Assembly (NCBI GenBank): GCA_020634625.1
Contig: JACKBJ010000029.1
Span: 1-26,617, forward strand
Reading direction: 5' to 3'
Source of the DNA: Caldilineae bacterium
GTDB lineage: Bacteria; Chloroflexota; Anaerolineae; Epilineales; Epilineaceae
DNA: 26,617 nt
How positions within the stretch are numbered: position 1 is the first letter of the stretch; the number at the start of each line of letters is the position of its first letter. Of this stretch, positions 13,811 to 23,259 are shown one piece after another. The position numbers and the translations under genes are program-made. The notes below the pieces were generated by a model that was given only the letters and a program-made list of their open reading frames with translations, had not been told where the DNA came from and did no database searches.

Positions 13811-16626
13811 CACAGGGTCCTCAGGATGTCGATCGCGCGCTGTCGCCGGAAGCTGTGGGTGGCGATGAGCGCGCTGAAGAAGGCCGACAGGATCATCAGG
13901 ATCAGCATGGCCGGCACCACGATCGGGTCCAGCGCGAAGGTGGTCGGCACCTCGTTGCGGAAGCCCTCGGAGAGCCGGAAGGTGTAGGCCAGCAGCACGC
14001 CGGCCGTGACGCCGGTCAGGGTGGCCGAGAGCGTCATGACCATCGCCTCGCCGACGAAGACGCCCAGCAGGTGCCGGCCCGGCGTGCCGATGGCCTTGAG
14101 CATGCCGATCTCGCCGCGCCGGCCGTAGATCGACACGTAGATGACCGCGAAGACGCCGAAGACCGCCAGCACGCTGGTCAACGCGGTCAGGATCACCAGG
14201 AAGATCTGGCCGGTGCGGGCCTCCTCCTGGACGCTCTCGATGCTCTCCTGGGTGCTGCGGATCCCCAGGTTGTTCTTGGTCGCGTAGCGCAGGCGCAGGT
14301 CGCGCGTCAGCTCGGCCTCGTCCAGGCCCGCGGCCGGCGCGGCCAGCAGGGTGAAGACCGAGGGCTCGGCCGGGTCGGGCGGGCCGTAGGTCGGGTCGTT
14401 CTCGAGCGCGCGCCAGGTCGGCATGCCCACCAGCACCGTGGCGCTGCCCGACCAGATCACCGTCTGCTTGGAGGTGAACTCGCCCAGGCCGCCGATGCGC
14501 TTGGCGATGGCGACGATCCGGACCTCCTCGACGTGGTCGCGGCCGGCGCCCTCGAGCTGGATCGTGTCGCCGACGGAGCGGTCCAGGTAGGTGGCCAGGC
14601 CGCCGCCGATGATGGCCGTTCCCGGCTCGCTGGCCAGCCGCGCCAGGGCCTCCGGGTCGCCCTGGCTGATCTCGACCGCCTCGGGGTAGAGCACCGGCCG
14701 CGGGTCGGCGTCGATGCCGGTGACCTGCACCGAGCTCGAGCGCATGCCGACGCCGTCGGTGGCGTTGCTGCGGTAGTTGCGCGAGCGGCCGACCGTCGCG
14801 CCGAAGCCCGGGTCGCTCCGCAGCTCGTCCAGCAGATCGAGCTCGAAGGCGTTCTGCTGGTCGCTGCCGCTGGAGAAGGCGTCCTCGTTGTCGCCGCCCC
14901 AGCCGGGCGGGTAGACCCGGAAGGCGGCGCCGCCGTTGAGCTTGCGGTCGGTCTCGGTGTTGGCCACCTCGAGCGCCAGGGTGGTCGACAGGAAGCTCGG
15001 CAGGAGCGCGCTCATGATGATCATCAGCGAGATCAGCGTGTTGCGGGCCTTGCCGCGCATGACGGTGCGCCGCACGAAGTAGCCCACCCGAGGCGCGATG
15101 CCCTGGATCACCAGGAGCAGGAAGCGCTCCATGGGCAGGATCACGATGAAGAAGAGCAGGGCCGTGCCGACGATCAGGGACAGCAGGGCGCCGAAGAAGA
15201 TCAGCGCCAGCATCCACAGGATGCCGAAGTCGAAGGCCAGCGGGAAGGCGTAGAAGACCAGGAGCGGGAAGAACAACACCACCACCCCGGCGCCGGTGAT
15301 GCGCAGGTCGGTGCGCCGCTCGCGCAGCTTCTCCAGGTCGTCCAGGCCCAGGCCCTCGGCCACGCCCGGGTTGATGGCATGGGTGATCTTGGTCGAGGCG
15401 GCCGTGCGGGCCGGCGCCAGGGCGCTGATGGCCAGCACCAGGCCCGAGACCAGGACCGAGTTGAGGATGGCCGAGGCCGACACCAGGGGCAGGTCGACGG
15501 CGTAGTCGCCGGCCCGCTCCTGGATGAAGCGCACCACCACCAGGTTGTTGACCAGCTGCCCGATCACGATGCCCAGGCCGATGCCGATCAGGCCCACCGC
15601 CGCCACCTCGGCCGCCACCATGTTGAACAGGTGCCGCCGCGGCGCGCCCAGGATGCGCATCACCGCCATGTCGCGGGTCTGCTCCTGGACGTTGGTCATG
15701 ATCAGGGTGCGGATGAGCAGGCCCACCACGCCCAGGCTGAGCAGGCCGTACATGGTGATGAGCGACTGCAGGAAGACGAATTGGCTGGCGCCGTCGATGA
15801 CCGCCCGCGGCCGGGGCATGACGTAGGCGTAGTCGTCGTGGCCCAGCGCGTCGCGCACCGCGAAGCCGACCGCGCGGGCGTCGAAGGCCGAGCGCTCGGG
15901 ATTGGTCGAGTCGTAGAGCGCCGGATCGACCTCCACGATCAGGCGCTCGGCCACCTCGCCCAGCCCGAAGCGCTCGCGGGCGCTGTCGATGGCGATGACC
16001 ACGCCCTCGTTGTTGTTCTGGCCGGTCAGGCCGCGGTGGGTGCCGATGCCGCGCACCTCCCACTCGGCGGTGCTGCGCAGGCGCGAGGCGTTCTCGGGCG
16101 CGTCACGGCCCTTCATGCGCGTCAGGGGCGGCGCGTACTGGATCTCGATCGGGTCGCCGAGCTCGATGCCCAGCACGTCGGCCGTCTCCTGCAGGACGAA
16201 GGCACCGGCGATGCCATCGGCGTTCTCCGACAGGTCGTAGACGCCCTCGACCACCTCGATGGCGCCCGAGTGGTCGCGCTCGGGATCGAGCGCCACGAAG
16301 ATCGACTCGCCGTCCTTGGCGCCGGCCTTGACCGAGACGATGGCGTGGATGCGCGGCGCCACGTCGCGCACGCCGGGCAGGGCCAACAGGCGCGGCGTCA
16401 GCTCGGCCGCGTCCAGGAAGGGGCTGGGCGCGGTGTCCGGCCGGCGCACCACCATGTCGAAGTCGCCCACCTCGCCGGCCACCGTGCCGGTGTAGTAGCG
16501 GCGATAGCTGTCGACGGTGGCGTTGAGGGTCACCAGGGTGCCCACCCCGACGATCAAGGCCAGGATCATCAGGATGGTGCGAACCTTGCGCCGGCGGAAG
16601 TTGCGCCGGATGTAGGTGCCGATCAT
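13810..16626 (-). CDS. FtsX/MacB-type ABC transporter permease, double-length
   Basis: A 938-residue permease. TM1 (about 17-37) is preceded by a basic segment (RRNFRRRKVR), then comes a large extracytoplasmic MacB-type domain (about 40-280). An FtsX core follows (about 285-420) with the typical cytoplasmic motif MAVMRILGAPRRHLFNM. Further membrane segments at about 445-560 lead to a second extracytoplasmic domain and a second FtsX core (about 800-938) with IGMLKAIGTPGRHLLG. I count about ten membrane segments. This two-core layout resembles other long FtsX/MacB-type permeases, which act mechanically on lipids, peptides or lipoproteins rather than as a channel. It lies 3 nt after the ATPase stop. 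Substrate cannot be told; an antimicrobial peptide, lipid or lipoprotein is plausible. Confidence 0.94.
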   Translation of the reverse strand: MIGTYIRRNFRRRKVRTILMILALIVGVGTLVTLNATVDSYRRYYTGTVAGEVGDFDMVVRRPDTAPSPFLDAAELTPRLLALPGVRDVAPRIHAIVSVKAGAKDGESIFVALDPERDHSGAIEVVEGVYDLSENADGIAGAFVLQETADVLGIELGDPIEIQYAPPLTRMKGRDAPENASRLRSTAEWEVRGIGTHRGLTGQNNNEGVVIAIDSARERFGLGEVAERLIVEVDPALYDSTNPERSAFDARAVGFAVRDALGHDDYAYVMPRPRAVIDGASQFVFLQSLITMYGLLSLGVVGLLIRTLIMTNVQEQTRDMAVMRILGAPRRHLFNMVAAEVAAVGLIGIGLGIVIGQLVNNLVVVRFIQERAGDYAVDLPLVSASAILNSVLVSGLVLAISALAPARTAASTKITHAINPGVAEGLGLDDLEKLRERRTDLRITGAGVVVLFFPLLVFYAFPLAFDFGILWMLALIFFGALLSLIVGTALLFFIVILPMERFLLLVIQGIAPRVGYFVRRTVMRGKARNTLISLMIIMSALLPSFLSTTLALEVANTETDRKLNGGAAFRVYPPGWGGDNEDAFSSGSDQQNAFELDLLDELRSDPGFGATVGRSRNYRSNATDGVGMRSSSVQVTGIDADPRPVLYPEAVEISQGDPEALARLASEPGTAIIGGGLATYLDRSVGDTIQLEGAGRDHVEEVRIVAIAKRIGGLGEFTSKQTVIWSGSATVLVGMPTWRALENDPTYGPPDPAEPSVFTLLAAPAAGLDEAELTRDLRLRYATKNNLGIRSTQESIESVQEEARTGQIFLVILTALTSVLAVFGVFAVIYVSIYGRRGEIGMLKAIGTPGRHLLGVFVGEAMVMTLSATLTGVTAGVLLAYTFRLSEGFRNEVPTTFALDPIVVPAMLILMILSAFFSALIATHSFRRQRAIDILRTL

Positions 16627-16629
16627 GGC

Positions 16630-17346
<717 letters not shown>

Positions 17347-17445
17347 CGCGGGCTCCGAAGGGTGGCTGCGCGGGTGCCGGGGACGTCGGTCGGGCTCGGC
17401 TCGCCGGACCAGGGCCTCAACGATACCGGATCGGCACAACCTGTT

Positions 17446-17463
17446 CAAGTATTGTATACTTTT
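17446..17463. promoter_or_regulatory. AT-rich inverted repeat with opposing -10 boxes between two ABC operons
   Basis: AAGTAT-TGT-ATACTT is a 6-3-6 inverted repeat in an otherwise GC-rich gap. It contains TATACT on the plus strand (17455-17460) and TACAAT on the minus strand (17456-17451), so it could hold the start sites of both divergent operons and be the operator for a dimeric repressor. No good -35 boxes are seen. No regulator gene adjoins it. Confidence 0.5.
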
Positions 17464-17540
17464 TGTTTGGCGACCGGCCCCAAGCCTAGCAGACGTTGGT
17501 CCCGACCGATTCCTTAACCACCGGCTCCCAGGGGGATCCC

Positions 17541-19403
17541 ATGCCGGACTTCCTACGCATCAGCCTGCGCCTGGTCGCGCTGTTGGCGCCCTACAAGCGG
17601 CGCACGGCCGCGGCCTACGGCGCCATGCTGGGCGGCGCCCTGCTCAACCTGCTGCCGCCGGCCATCCTGGGCTGGGTGATCGGCGTGGCGCTGACGCCCG
17701 CCGCCGAGCGCACGGCCGCCGTGGTCGCCCTGCCGGCCTGGCTGCCCGGCGCCGCCGCGATCGAGGCGCGGGCCCGATCCAGCGGCCCCGAGCTGCTGGG
17801 CCAGGCCGCCCTCCTGATCCTGGCCCTGGCCCTGCTGCGCGGCATCCTGGGCCTGTGGGAGCTGTACCTGGGCAGCTGGCTGAGCCAGCGCGCGGCCTAC
17901 GACATCCGCAACCGCTTCTTCGGCCACCTGCAGCACCTGTCCTTCGGCTTCCACGACCGGGCCCAGTCGGGCGACCTGATGGCCCGCGCCATCGGCGACA
18001 TTTCCAAGGTCCAGCAGTTCCTGGGCCAGGGCCTGCTCGAGGCGGTCTACATCCCGGTGCTCTTCGGCTCGGTCGCCGTCGTGCTCTTCGGCATCAACCC
18101 GCGCCTGGCGGCGGTGGCCCTGTCGCCGCTGATCCTGCTGGCCCTGGTGACGCTGCGCTTCGGGCGGGTCATCGAGCCGCGCTTCAAGGCGGTGCAGGAC
18201 CAGGAGGGCTTGATCTCGACCCGCGCCCAGGAGAACTTCAGCGGCATGCGCGTGGTCAAGGCCTTCGCGCGCGAGCCGCACGAGGTCGCGCGCTTCGAGG
18301 AAGCCAACGCCGAGTTCCTCAACCGGCGCATCCACGTCATCTCGGCCTTCGCCGACTTCTTCCCGACCATGACCGCCATCGTGGTCCTGGCCGAGGTGCT
18401 GGTGCTCGGGTTCGGCGGCCGGGCGGTGCTGGCCGGCGAGGTCTCGCTGGCGACGCTGTCGAGCTTCATCTTCTGGGTGGTGCTGCTGGCCCAGCCGACC
18501 CAGAACCTGGGCTTCATCGTCAACCGCGCCAGCGAGGCGGTGGCGGCCGGCCGCCGCCTCTTCGAGATCCTCGACACCCCCAGCGACATCGTCGAGGCGC
18601 CCGACGCCCCGGCCCTGCCGCCGCTCGAGGGGCGGGTGCGCTTCGACCACGTCAGCTTCGGCTACGCCGACCAGACCGTGCTGCACGACATCGACTTCGA
18701 CATCCCGCCGCGGACGATGGTGGCGCTCTTCGGGCCCACCGGCTCGGGCAAGAGCACCGTGGCCAGCCTGATCCCGCGCTTCTACGACGTGGCACCCGGC
18801 CAGGGCGCCGTGCGCCTCGACGGCCACGACGTCCGTGAGGTCGAGCTGTCGAGCCTGCGCTGTCAGGTGGCGACGGTGCTGCAGGACTCCTTCCTGTTCT
18901 CGGCCACCATCCGCGACAACATCGCCTACGGCCGCGGCGACGCCGAGGACGCCGAGGTCGTGGCGGCCGCCAAGGCGGCCCGGGCGCACGACTTCATCCA
19001 GGCCCTGCCCGAGGGCTACGACACCATCGTCGGCGAACGCGGCGTGACCCTGTCCGGCGGCCAGCGCCAGCGCGTGGCCATCGCCCGCGCCCTGCTGGTG
19101 CAGCCGCGCATCCTGATCCTGGACGATGCCACCAGCGCCGTCGACACCGAGACCGAGCACGAGATCCAGGCCGCGCTGGCCGAGCTGATGGCCGGCCGCA
19201 CCACCTTCGTCATCGCGCAGCGCCTCCTGACGCTCAAGCGCGCCGACCTGATCCTGGTGCTCGACCAGGGCCGGCTGGTGGAACGCGGGACGCACGATGA
19301 GCTGCTGGCGGCCGAGGGCCTCTACGCGCGCATCTACGCGCTGCAGCTCTCCGACCAGGAGCGCATGGCGGCCGAAGCCGCCGAAGCGGAGGCCGACCGA
19401 TGA
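17541..19403 (+). CDS. ABC exporter half-transporter, degenerate-site subunit
   Basis: A 620-residue fusion of a six-helix exporter membrane domain (about 10-330) and a nucleotide-binding domain (about 365-605). It has Walker A GPTGSGKST (398-406), Q-loop VLQDSFLF, signature LSGGQ (504-508) and Walker B ILILDD. The catalytic Glu is Asp (D529) and the switch His is Gln (Q560, VIAQRLLT). Its own Walker A/B half should therefore be catalytically weak, while its signature motif is intact. The ATG at 17541 follows AGGGGG at about 6 nt; the longer frame from 17496 lacks a ribosome site. The stop overlaps the next ABC gene by ATGA, so the two should form a heterodimer exporting an unknown lipid, drug or peptide. 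Confidence 0.94.
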   Translation: MPDFLRISLRLVALLAPYKRRTAAAYGAMLGGALLNLLPPAILGWVIGVALTPAAERTAAVVALPAWLPGAAAIEARARSSGPELLGQAALLILALALLRGILGLWELYLGSWLSQRAAYDIRNRFFGHLQHLSFGFHDRAQSGDLMARAIGDISKVQQFLGQGLLEAVYIPVLFGSVAVVLFGINPRLAAVALSPLILLALVTLRFGRVIEPRFKAVQDQEGLISTRAQENFSGMRVVKAFAREPHEVARFEEANAEFLNRRIHVISAFADFFPTMTAIVVLAEVLVLGFGGRAVLAGEVSLATLSSFIFWVVLLAQPTQNLGFIVNRASEAVAAGRRLFEILDTPSDIVEAPDAPALPPLEGRVRFDHVSFGYADQTVLHDIDFDIPPRTMVALFGPTGSGKSTVASLIPRFYDVAPGQGAVRLDGHDVREVELSSLRCQVATVLQDSFLFSATIRDNIAYGRGDAEDAEVVAAAKAARAHDFIQALPEGYDTIVGERGVTLSGGQRQRVAIARALLVQPRILILDDATSAVDTETEHEIQAALAELMAGRTTFVIAQRLLTLKRADLILVLDQGRLVERGTHDELLAAEGLYARIYALQLSDQERMAAEAAEAEADR

Positions 19404-21268
19404 GCGAGGAACGCGAAGTCCGGCGCGCGCGCGACGCGCAGCAGCGGGCCATGCAGGCGCAGCTGGACGAGATCTTCGACCACGAGCAGGCCAGCCAGCG
19501 CTTCCGCAGCTACGACCCGCACCTGTTTCGGCGCCTGATGACCTACGTCCGGCCCTACAAGCGCCCCCTGGCCTGGGCCATCTTCCTGATGGCCGTCACC
19601 AGCGCGGCTTCGGTGGCCGGCCCCAACCTGGTCGGCGCGGCGGTCGACACGGTGACCGCCGGCCTGGACGGCGACCCGACGGCGGCCGGCACCCGCCTGG
19701 CCTGGCTGATCGCGGCCCTGGCCGGGGTCTCGGTCGTCGAATGGGCCTCCAACCGCAGCCGCCTCTTCATCCTGGCCGACCTGGGCACGCGCATCGTGGT
19801 CGACATCCGCGGCCACCTCTTCGGCCACCTGCAGCAGCTGTCGATGCGCTTCTACGACACCTACAAGGTCGGCCGCCTGATGAGCCGCATCATGGGCGAC
19901 GTCTCGGTCCTGCAGGACTTCGTGACCTGGTCGATCGTGGGCACGGCGCGCAGCGTCTTCCTGCTGTCCTTCATCCTGGTCTCGATGGCCACGCGCAACT
20001 GGCGCTTGACCCTGCTGGTGGTGTTGGTGCTGCCGCTGATGGCCCTGCTCACCCGCGCCTGGAGCGCCCGCGCCCGCGAGGCCTGGCGCGAAGTGCGCCG
20101 GCGCATCGCCATCATCAACGGCTACCTGAACGAGACGGTGACCGGCATGCGGGTCATCCAGAGCTACGTGCGCGAGCCGACCAACGCCCGGCTCTTCGAC
20201 GGCCTGAACCGGCGCAACCTGACGGCCAACCTGCACGCGGCCCGGCTCTCGGCGCTGTTCTTCCCGACGGTCGACGTGCTGGGCTCGGCCGGCGTGGCCA
20301 TCGTGCTGGGCTATGCCGCCCTCTCGGGCGACCGCAGCCTGACGGCCGGCGACCTGATCGCCTTCACCCTGCTGGTCGACCGCTTCTTCAACCCGATCCG
20401 CGAGCTTTCGCGACGCTACAACCAGCTCCTGGCGACGATGGCCGCCAGCGAGCGCATCTTCGAGTTGCTCGACCTCGAGCCGGAGGTGCAGGACGCGCCC
20501 GACGCGATCGATCTGCCGCCGATCGAGGGCCATGTGCGCTTCGAGCAGGTGGTCTTCGGCTACGCGCCCGAGGCGCCGGTGCTGCGCGGCATCGACCTGG
20601 ACGTGCCGGCCGGGACGGCGGTGGCCCTGGTCGGCGAGACCGGCGCCGGCAAGTCGAGCATCATCAACCTGGTCGGCCGCTTCTACGACATCCAATCGGG
20701 CCGCCTGAGCATCGACAGCCACGCGCTGCGCGACGTGACCCGCCAGAGCCTGCGCTCGCAGATGGGCGTGGTCCTGCAGGAGACCTTCCTCTTCGGCGGC
20801 ACGGTGGCCGACAACATTCGCTACGGCCGTCTGACGGCCAGCGACGCGGAGCTGCGCGCGGCCGCCGAGGCGGTGGGAGCCCACGACTTCATCCAGCGCC
20901 TGCCCCGGGGCTACGAGACCGAGGTGGGCGAGCGCGGCGTGAACCTGTCGGTGGGCCAGCGCCAGCTGCTGGCCTTCGCGCGGGCCCTGCTTGCCGACCC
21001 GCGCATCCTGATCCTGGACGAGGCCACCAGCAGCGTCGACACCGAGACCGAGCAGCTGATCCAGCGCGCCCTGGACCGTCTGCTGGCCGGCCGCACGGCC
21101 TTCATGATCGCGCATCGGCTGAGCACGGTGACCCGGGCCGACCTGATCGTGGTGGTCGACGGCGGCCGGATCGTGGAGCGCGGCACGCACGAGGCGCTGC
21201 TGGCCCAGCGCGGCGCCTACTACCGGCTCTACACGCTGCAATGGGCCAGCCAGGCGCGGGCGGCATGA
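19400..21268 (+). CDS. ABC exporter half-transporter, consensus-site subunit
   Basis: A 622-residue exporter half. A hydrophilic N-terminal extension (1-50) contains a charged helix, followed by the membrane domain (about 55-340) and the nucleotide-binding domain (about 378-615). Walker A is GETGAGKSS (K418), Q-loop VLQETFLF, Walker B ILILDE with catalytic E541, and switch H572 (MIAHRLST). The signature is LSVGQ (516-520) in place of LSGGQ. It therefore supplies the active Walker half but an altered signature, the reverse of its partner, as in BmrCD and TM287/288-type heterodimers. Translation is coupled to the upstream gene by ATGA. Substrate is unknown. Confidence 0.94.
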   Translation: MSEEREVRRARDAQQRAMQAQLDEIFDHEQASQRFRSYDPHLFRRLMTYVRPYKRPLAWAIFLMAVTSAASVAGPNLVGAAVDTVTAGLDGDPTAAGTRLAWLIAALAGVSVVEWASNRSRLFILADLGTRIVVDIRGHLFGHLQQLSMRFYDTYKVGRLMSRIMGDVSVLQDFVTWSIVGTARSVFLLSFILVSMATRNWRLTLLVVLVLPLMALLTRAWSARAREAWREVRRRIAIINGYLNETVTGMRVIQSYVREPTNARLFDGLNRRNLTANLHAARLSALFFPTVDVLGSAGVAIVLGYAALSGDRSLTAGDLIAFTLLVDRFFNPIRELSRRYNQLLATMAASERIFELLDLEPEVQDAPDAIDLPPIEGHVRFEQVVFGYAPEAPVLRGIDLDVPAGTAVALVGETGAGKSSIINLVGRFYDIQSGRLSIDSHALRDVTRQSLRSQMGVVLQETFLFGGTVADNIRYGRLTASDAELRAAAEAVGAHDFIQRLPRGYETEVGERGVNLSVGQRQLLAFARALLADPRILILDEATSSVDTETEQLIQRALDRLLAGRTAFMIAHRLSTVTRADLIVVVDGGRIVERGTHEALLAQRGAYYRLYTLQWASQARAA

Positions 21269-21293
21269 TTCGGGCCGGCCGGAATCGCCCGAA
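21269..21293 (+). terminator. Weak hairpin after the exporter pair
   Basis: TTCGGGC (21269-21275) pairs with GCCCGAA (21287-21293) directly after the stop codon, with an 11-nt loop. There is no U-tract, so termination is uncertain. Confidence 0.35.
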
Positions 21294-21497
21294 GGGCTGG
21301 ACATCGGCGACCCTTCTCATGTAGGCTTCAGGTGGCGCGCATAGGCTGGCGCGGTCGTCTCGAAGCGCGCGCGACGAGCGATGGGTGACCGGTAAGAGCG
21401 CGCAGGTGTCAAACGTCATATCGGGCACACGCGGATCCAAGGCTGCAGGGACCGGCTGGACATGCGGGGCTGGTGAAATCAGCGCGCATGCTGCACC
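21294..21497. other. Gap upstream of the sigma factor promoter
   Basis: The full non-coding stretch between the exporter pair and the sigma factor runs from 21269 to 21741. Apart from the hairpin at its start and the promoter and leader at its end, I see no gene, RNA gene or convincing repeat in it. Short open frames here have no recognisable product. Confidence 0.5.
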
Positions 21498-21527
21498 TTG
21501 ACAGTCTCGACCGGATTTTGGTACTCT
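21498..21527 (+). promoter_or_regulatory. Sigma-70 promoter of the primary sigma factor gene
   Basis: A perfect TTGACA (21498-21503), an 18-nt spacer, and TACTCT (21522-21527) preceded by TGG, an extended -10. Transcription from about 21534 would give a leader of roughly 208 nt before the ATG at 21742. Confidence 0.78.
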
Positions 21528-21741
21528 GGTGGTCCTGTAAAGACAGGGCCGTTGCCGGACCCGAGAAACCGGATCGAGACACGTCGCCCCGTTGCTCGAC
21601 TGCAGCAGGGCGATTTGCGTGTGTGGACGTCGGCCGAGAGCCAGGCTAATCGAGGCTCATACGGGTCGCGCTGTCAACCGTCGCGCGCGACCGGAGTCGA
21701 TGGACGGGATGCATTGGATGATTGCAAGGGGCTGAGAGGAT

Positions 21742-22905
21742 ATGTGGACAGGCATGCAAAACACGAGCGGTGTCATCGAGCAGAGCACATTGGAGGCCCT
21801 GGTCCAGCGTTTCGAGGAACAGGGCGTCCTGTCGACGGCTGATATCCTGGAGATCTGGCCCGAAGCCGGGGTGGACTTGGACATGGCCTACGCCATGCTG
21901 GAGGAGGAGGGCATCGACATCGACTACGACGGCGAGACGGTAGCCCTCGAGATCGCACCGACCCATCTGGTCGACTTCGAGGGCATCGATTCGGACGACT
22001 CGATCAGCCTGTACTTCCGCGAGGTCGGCACGATCGACCTGCTGGACGCCTCGCAGGAGATCGAGCTGGCCAAGCGCATCGAGGCCGGCCGTGACGCGGG
22101 CGTCAGCCTGGCCGAGACCGAGAAGGTCAAGGGTCGCGGCGACCGCGCCCGGGCCGAGCTGATCCGGCTGGTCGCCGACGGCGAGCTGGCCAAGCAGGAG
22201 CTCACCCAGGCCAACAGCCGCCTGGTCATCAGCATGGCCAAGCGCTACCTGGGCCAGGGCGTGCCCTTCCTCGACCTGATCCAGGAGGGCAACCTGGGCC
22301 TGATGCGCGCGGTCGAGAAGTTCGACTGGCGCCGGGGCAACAAGTTCAGCACCTATGCCACCTGGTGGATCCGCCAATCGCTGACCCGCGGCCTGGCCGA
22401 CCAGGGCCGCACGATCCGGGTGCCGGTGCACATGAACGACCGCATCCGCAAGGTCTACGCGGTGGCGCATGCGCTGGAGACCGAGCTGGGCCGTCGGCCC
22501 TCGGCCGAGGAGATCGCCCAGGAGCTGGACATGGACCTCGAGAAGGTCGAGCTGGCGCTGAAGGCCAGCCGACGCTCGATCAGCCTCGAGAAGCCGGTCG
22601 GCCACGAGGGCGAGAGCGAGCTGGGCCAGTTCATCGAGGACGAGACCAGCGAGGATCCCCTCGAGAGCGCCTCGCTCGACCTGCTGCGCGGCGACGTGGA
22701 GGACGTGCTGCAGGGCCTGACCGCCCGCGAGCAGCGCGTGCTCGAGCTGCGCTACGGTCTGCGCGGCCACCGCGCCTACACGCTCAAGGAAGTCGGCAAG
22801 ATCTTCGGCCTGACCCGCGAGCGGGTGCGCCAGATCGAGAAGGAGGCCCTGCGGAAGCTGCGGCAGCCGGCTCGGGCGCGCATGCTGAAGGCCTACCTGA
22901 ACTAG
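21742..22905 (+). CDS. rpoD: Primary RNA polymerase sigma factor (RpoD/SigA group)
   Basis: A 387-residue sigma-70 factor. Region 1.1 is present (about 15-62, FEEQGVLSTADILEIWPEAG), region 1.2 begins at SLYFREVGTIDLL (89-101), and region 2 (about 155-232) has GNLGLMRAVEKFDWRRGNKF and YATWWIRQSLTRGLADQGRT, which bind core polymerase and melt the -10 box. Region 3 is about 233-305. Region 4 (about 325-380) has TAREQRVLELRYGL and the -35 helix LTRERVRQIEKEALRKL. Region 1.1 plus a complete region 2.4 indicates a primary or close group 2 factor. The sigma-70 promoters found elsewhere in this window fit its expected specificity. AGAGGA lies only 1 nt before the ATG at 21742 and 13 nt before an ATG at 21754, so the exact start is uncertain by four codons. 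Confidence 0.95.
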   Translation: MWTGMQNTSGVIEQSTLEALVQRFEEQGVLSTADILEIWPEAGVDLDMAYAMLEEEGIDIDYDGETVALEIAPTHLVDFEGIDSDDSISLYFREVGTIDLLDASQEIELAKRIEAGRDAGVSLAETEKVKGRGDRARAELIRLVADGELAKQELTQANSRLVISMAKRYLGQGVPFLDLIQEGNLGLMRAVEKFDWRRGNKFSTYATWWIRQSLTRGLADQGRTIRVPVHMNDRIRKVYAVAHALETELGRRPSAEEIAQELDMDLEKVELALKASRRSISLEKPVGHEGESELGQFIEDETSEDPLESASLDLLRGDVEDVLQGLTAREQRVLELRYGLRGHRAYTLKEVGKIFGLTRERVRQIEKEALRKLRQPARARMLKAYLN

Positions 22906-22945
22906 GCCGGGCCACCGGGGTCGTCGGCCCCGAGCATCGAGATAC

Positions 22946-22975
22946 ACGGGCGGGCCGCCTCGGCGGCCCGCCCGT
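22946..22975 (+). terminator. Strong GC hairpin after the sigma factor gene
   Basis: A 30-nt near-perfect inverted repeat, ACGGGCGGGCCGCC then TC then its complement, 40 nt past the stop. It lacks a U-tract but its position and stability suggest the end of the sigma factor transcript. Confidence 0.7.
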
Positions 22976-23025
22976 ATTCGTTCACGGCGACAGCCCGGCC
23001 GGCCCCCATCCACCGCGCCGAGTCG

Positions 23026-23054
23026 TTGACCGGGCGGACGCCGGGTCTTAGAAT
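23026..23054 (+). promoter_or_regulatory. Sigma-70 promoter of tRNA-Gln
   Basis: TTGACC (23026-23031), a 17-nt spacer, and TAGAAT (23049-23054). Transcription would start near 23061, about 40 nt before the mature tRNA. Confidence 0.85.
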
Positions 23055-23101
23055 AGCTGCCGCCGGCCCACCGCCAGGCGCGGCCGGCGCTGTCGTACCG
23101 A

Positions 23102-23173
23102 TGGGGGTTAGTCTAACGGTTAGGACAGCGGACTTTGAATCCGCCGGTCTGGGTTCGAATCCCAGACCCCCAG
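23102..23173 (+). tRNA. tRNA-Gln (anticodon UUG)
   Basis: A 72-nt tRNA. The acceptor TGGGGGT pairs with ACCCCCA, with the U1-A72 pair typical of bacterial tRNA-Gln. The anticodon stem-loop GCGGA-CTTTGAA-TCCGC gives UUG, the T arm contains GGTTCGAATCC, and the discriminator is G. CCA is not encoded. A promoter lies upstream and a terminator downstream, so it is a single-gene transcript. Confidence 0.97.
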
Positions 23174-23183
23174 CTAGGTGAGG

Positions 23184-23204
23184 AGCCCGCTACGGCGGGC
23201 TTTT
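23184..23204 (+). terminator. Intrinsic terminator of tRNA-Gln
   Basis: AGCCCGC-TACG-GCGGGCT forms a 7-bp stem with a 4-nt loop, followed directly by TTTTCTC. This is the best intrinsic terminator in the window. Confidence 0.88.
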
Positions 23205-23259
23205 CTCGTTCCGTGAACGTTGATGGTCCACGCATCGAGACTGCGGCATCATTCGGCCC

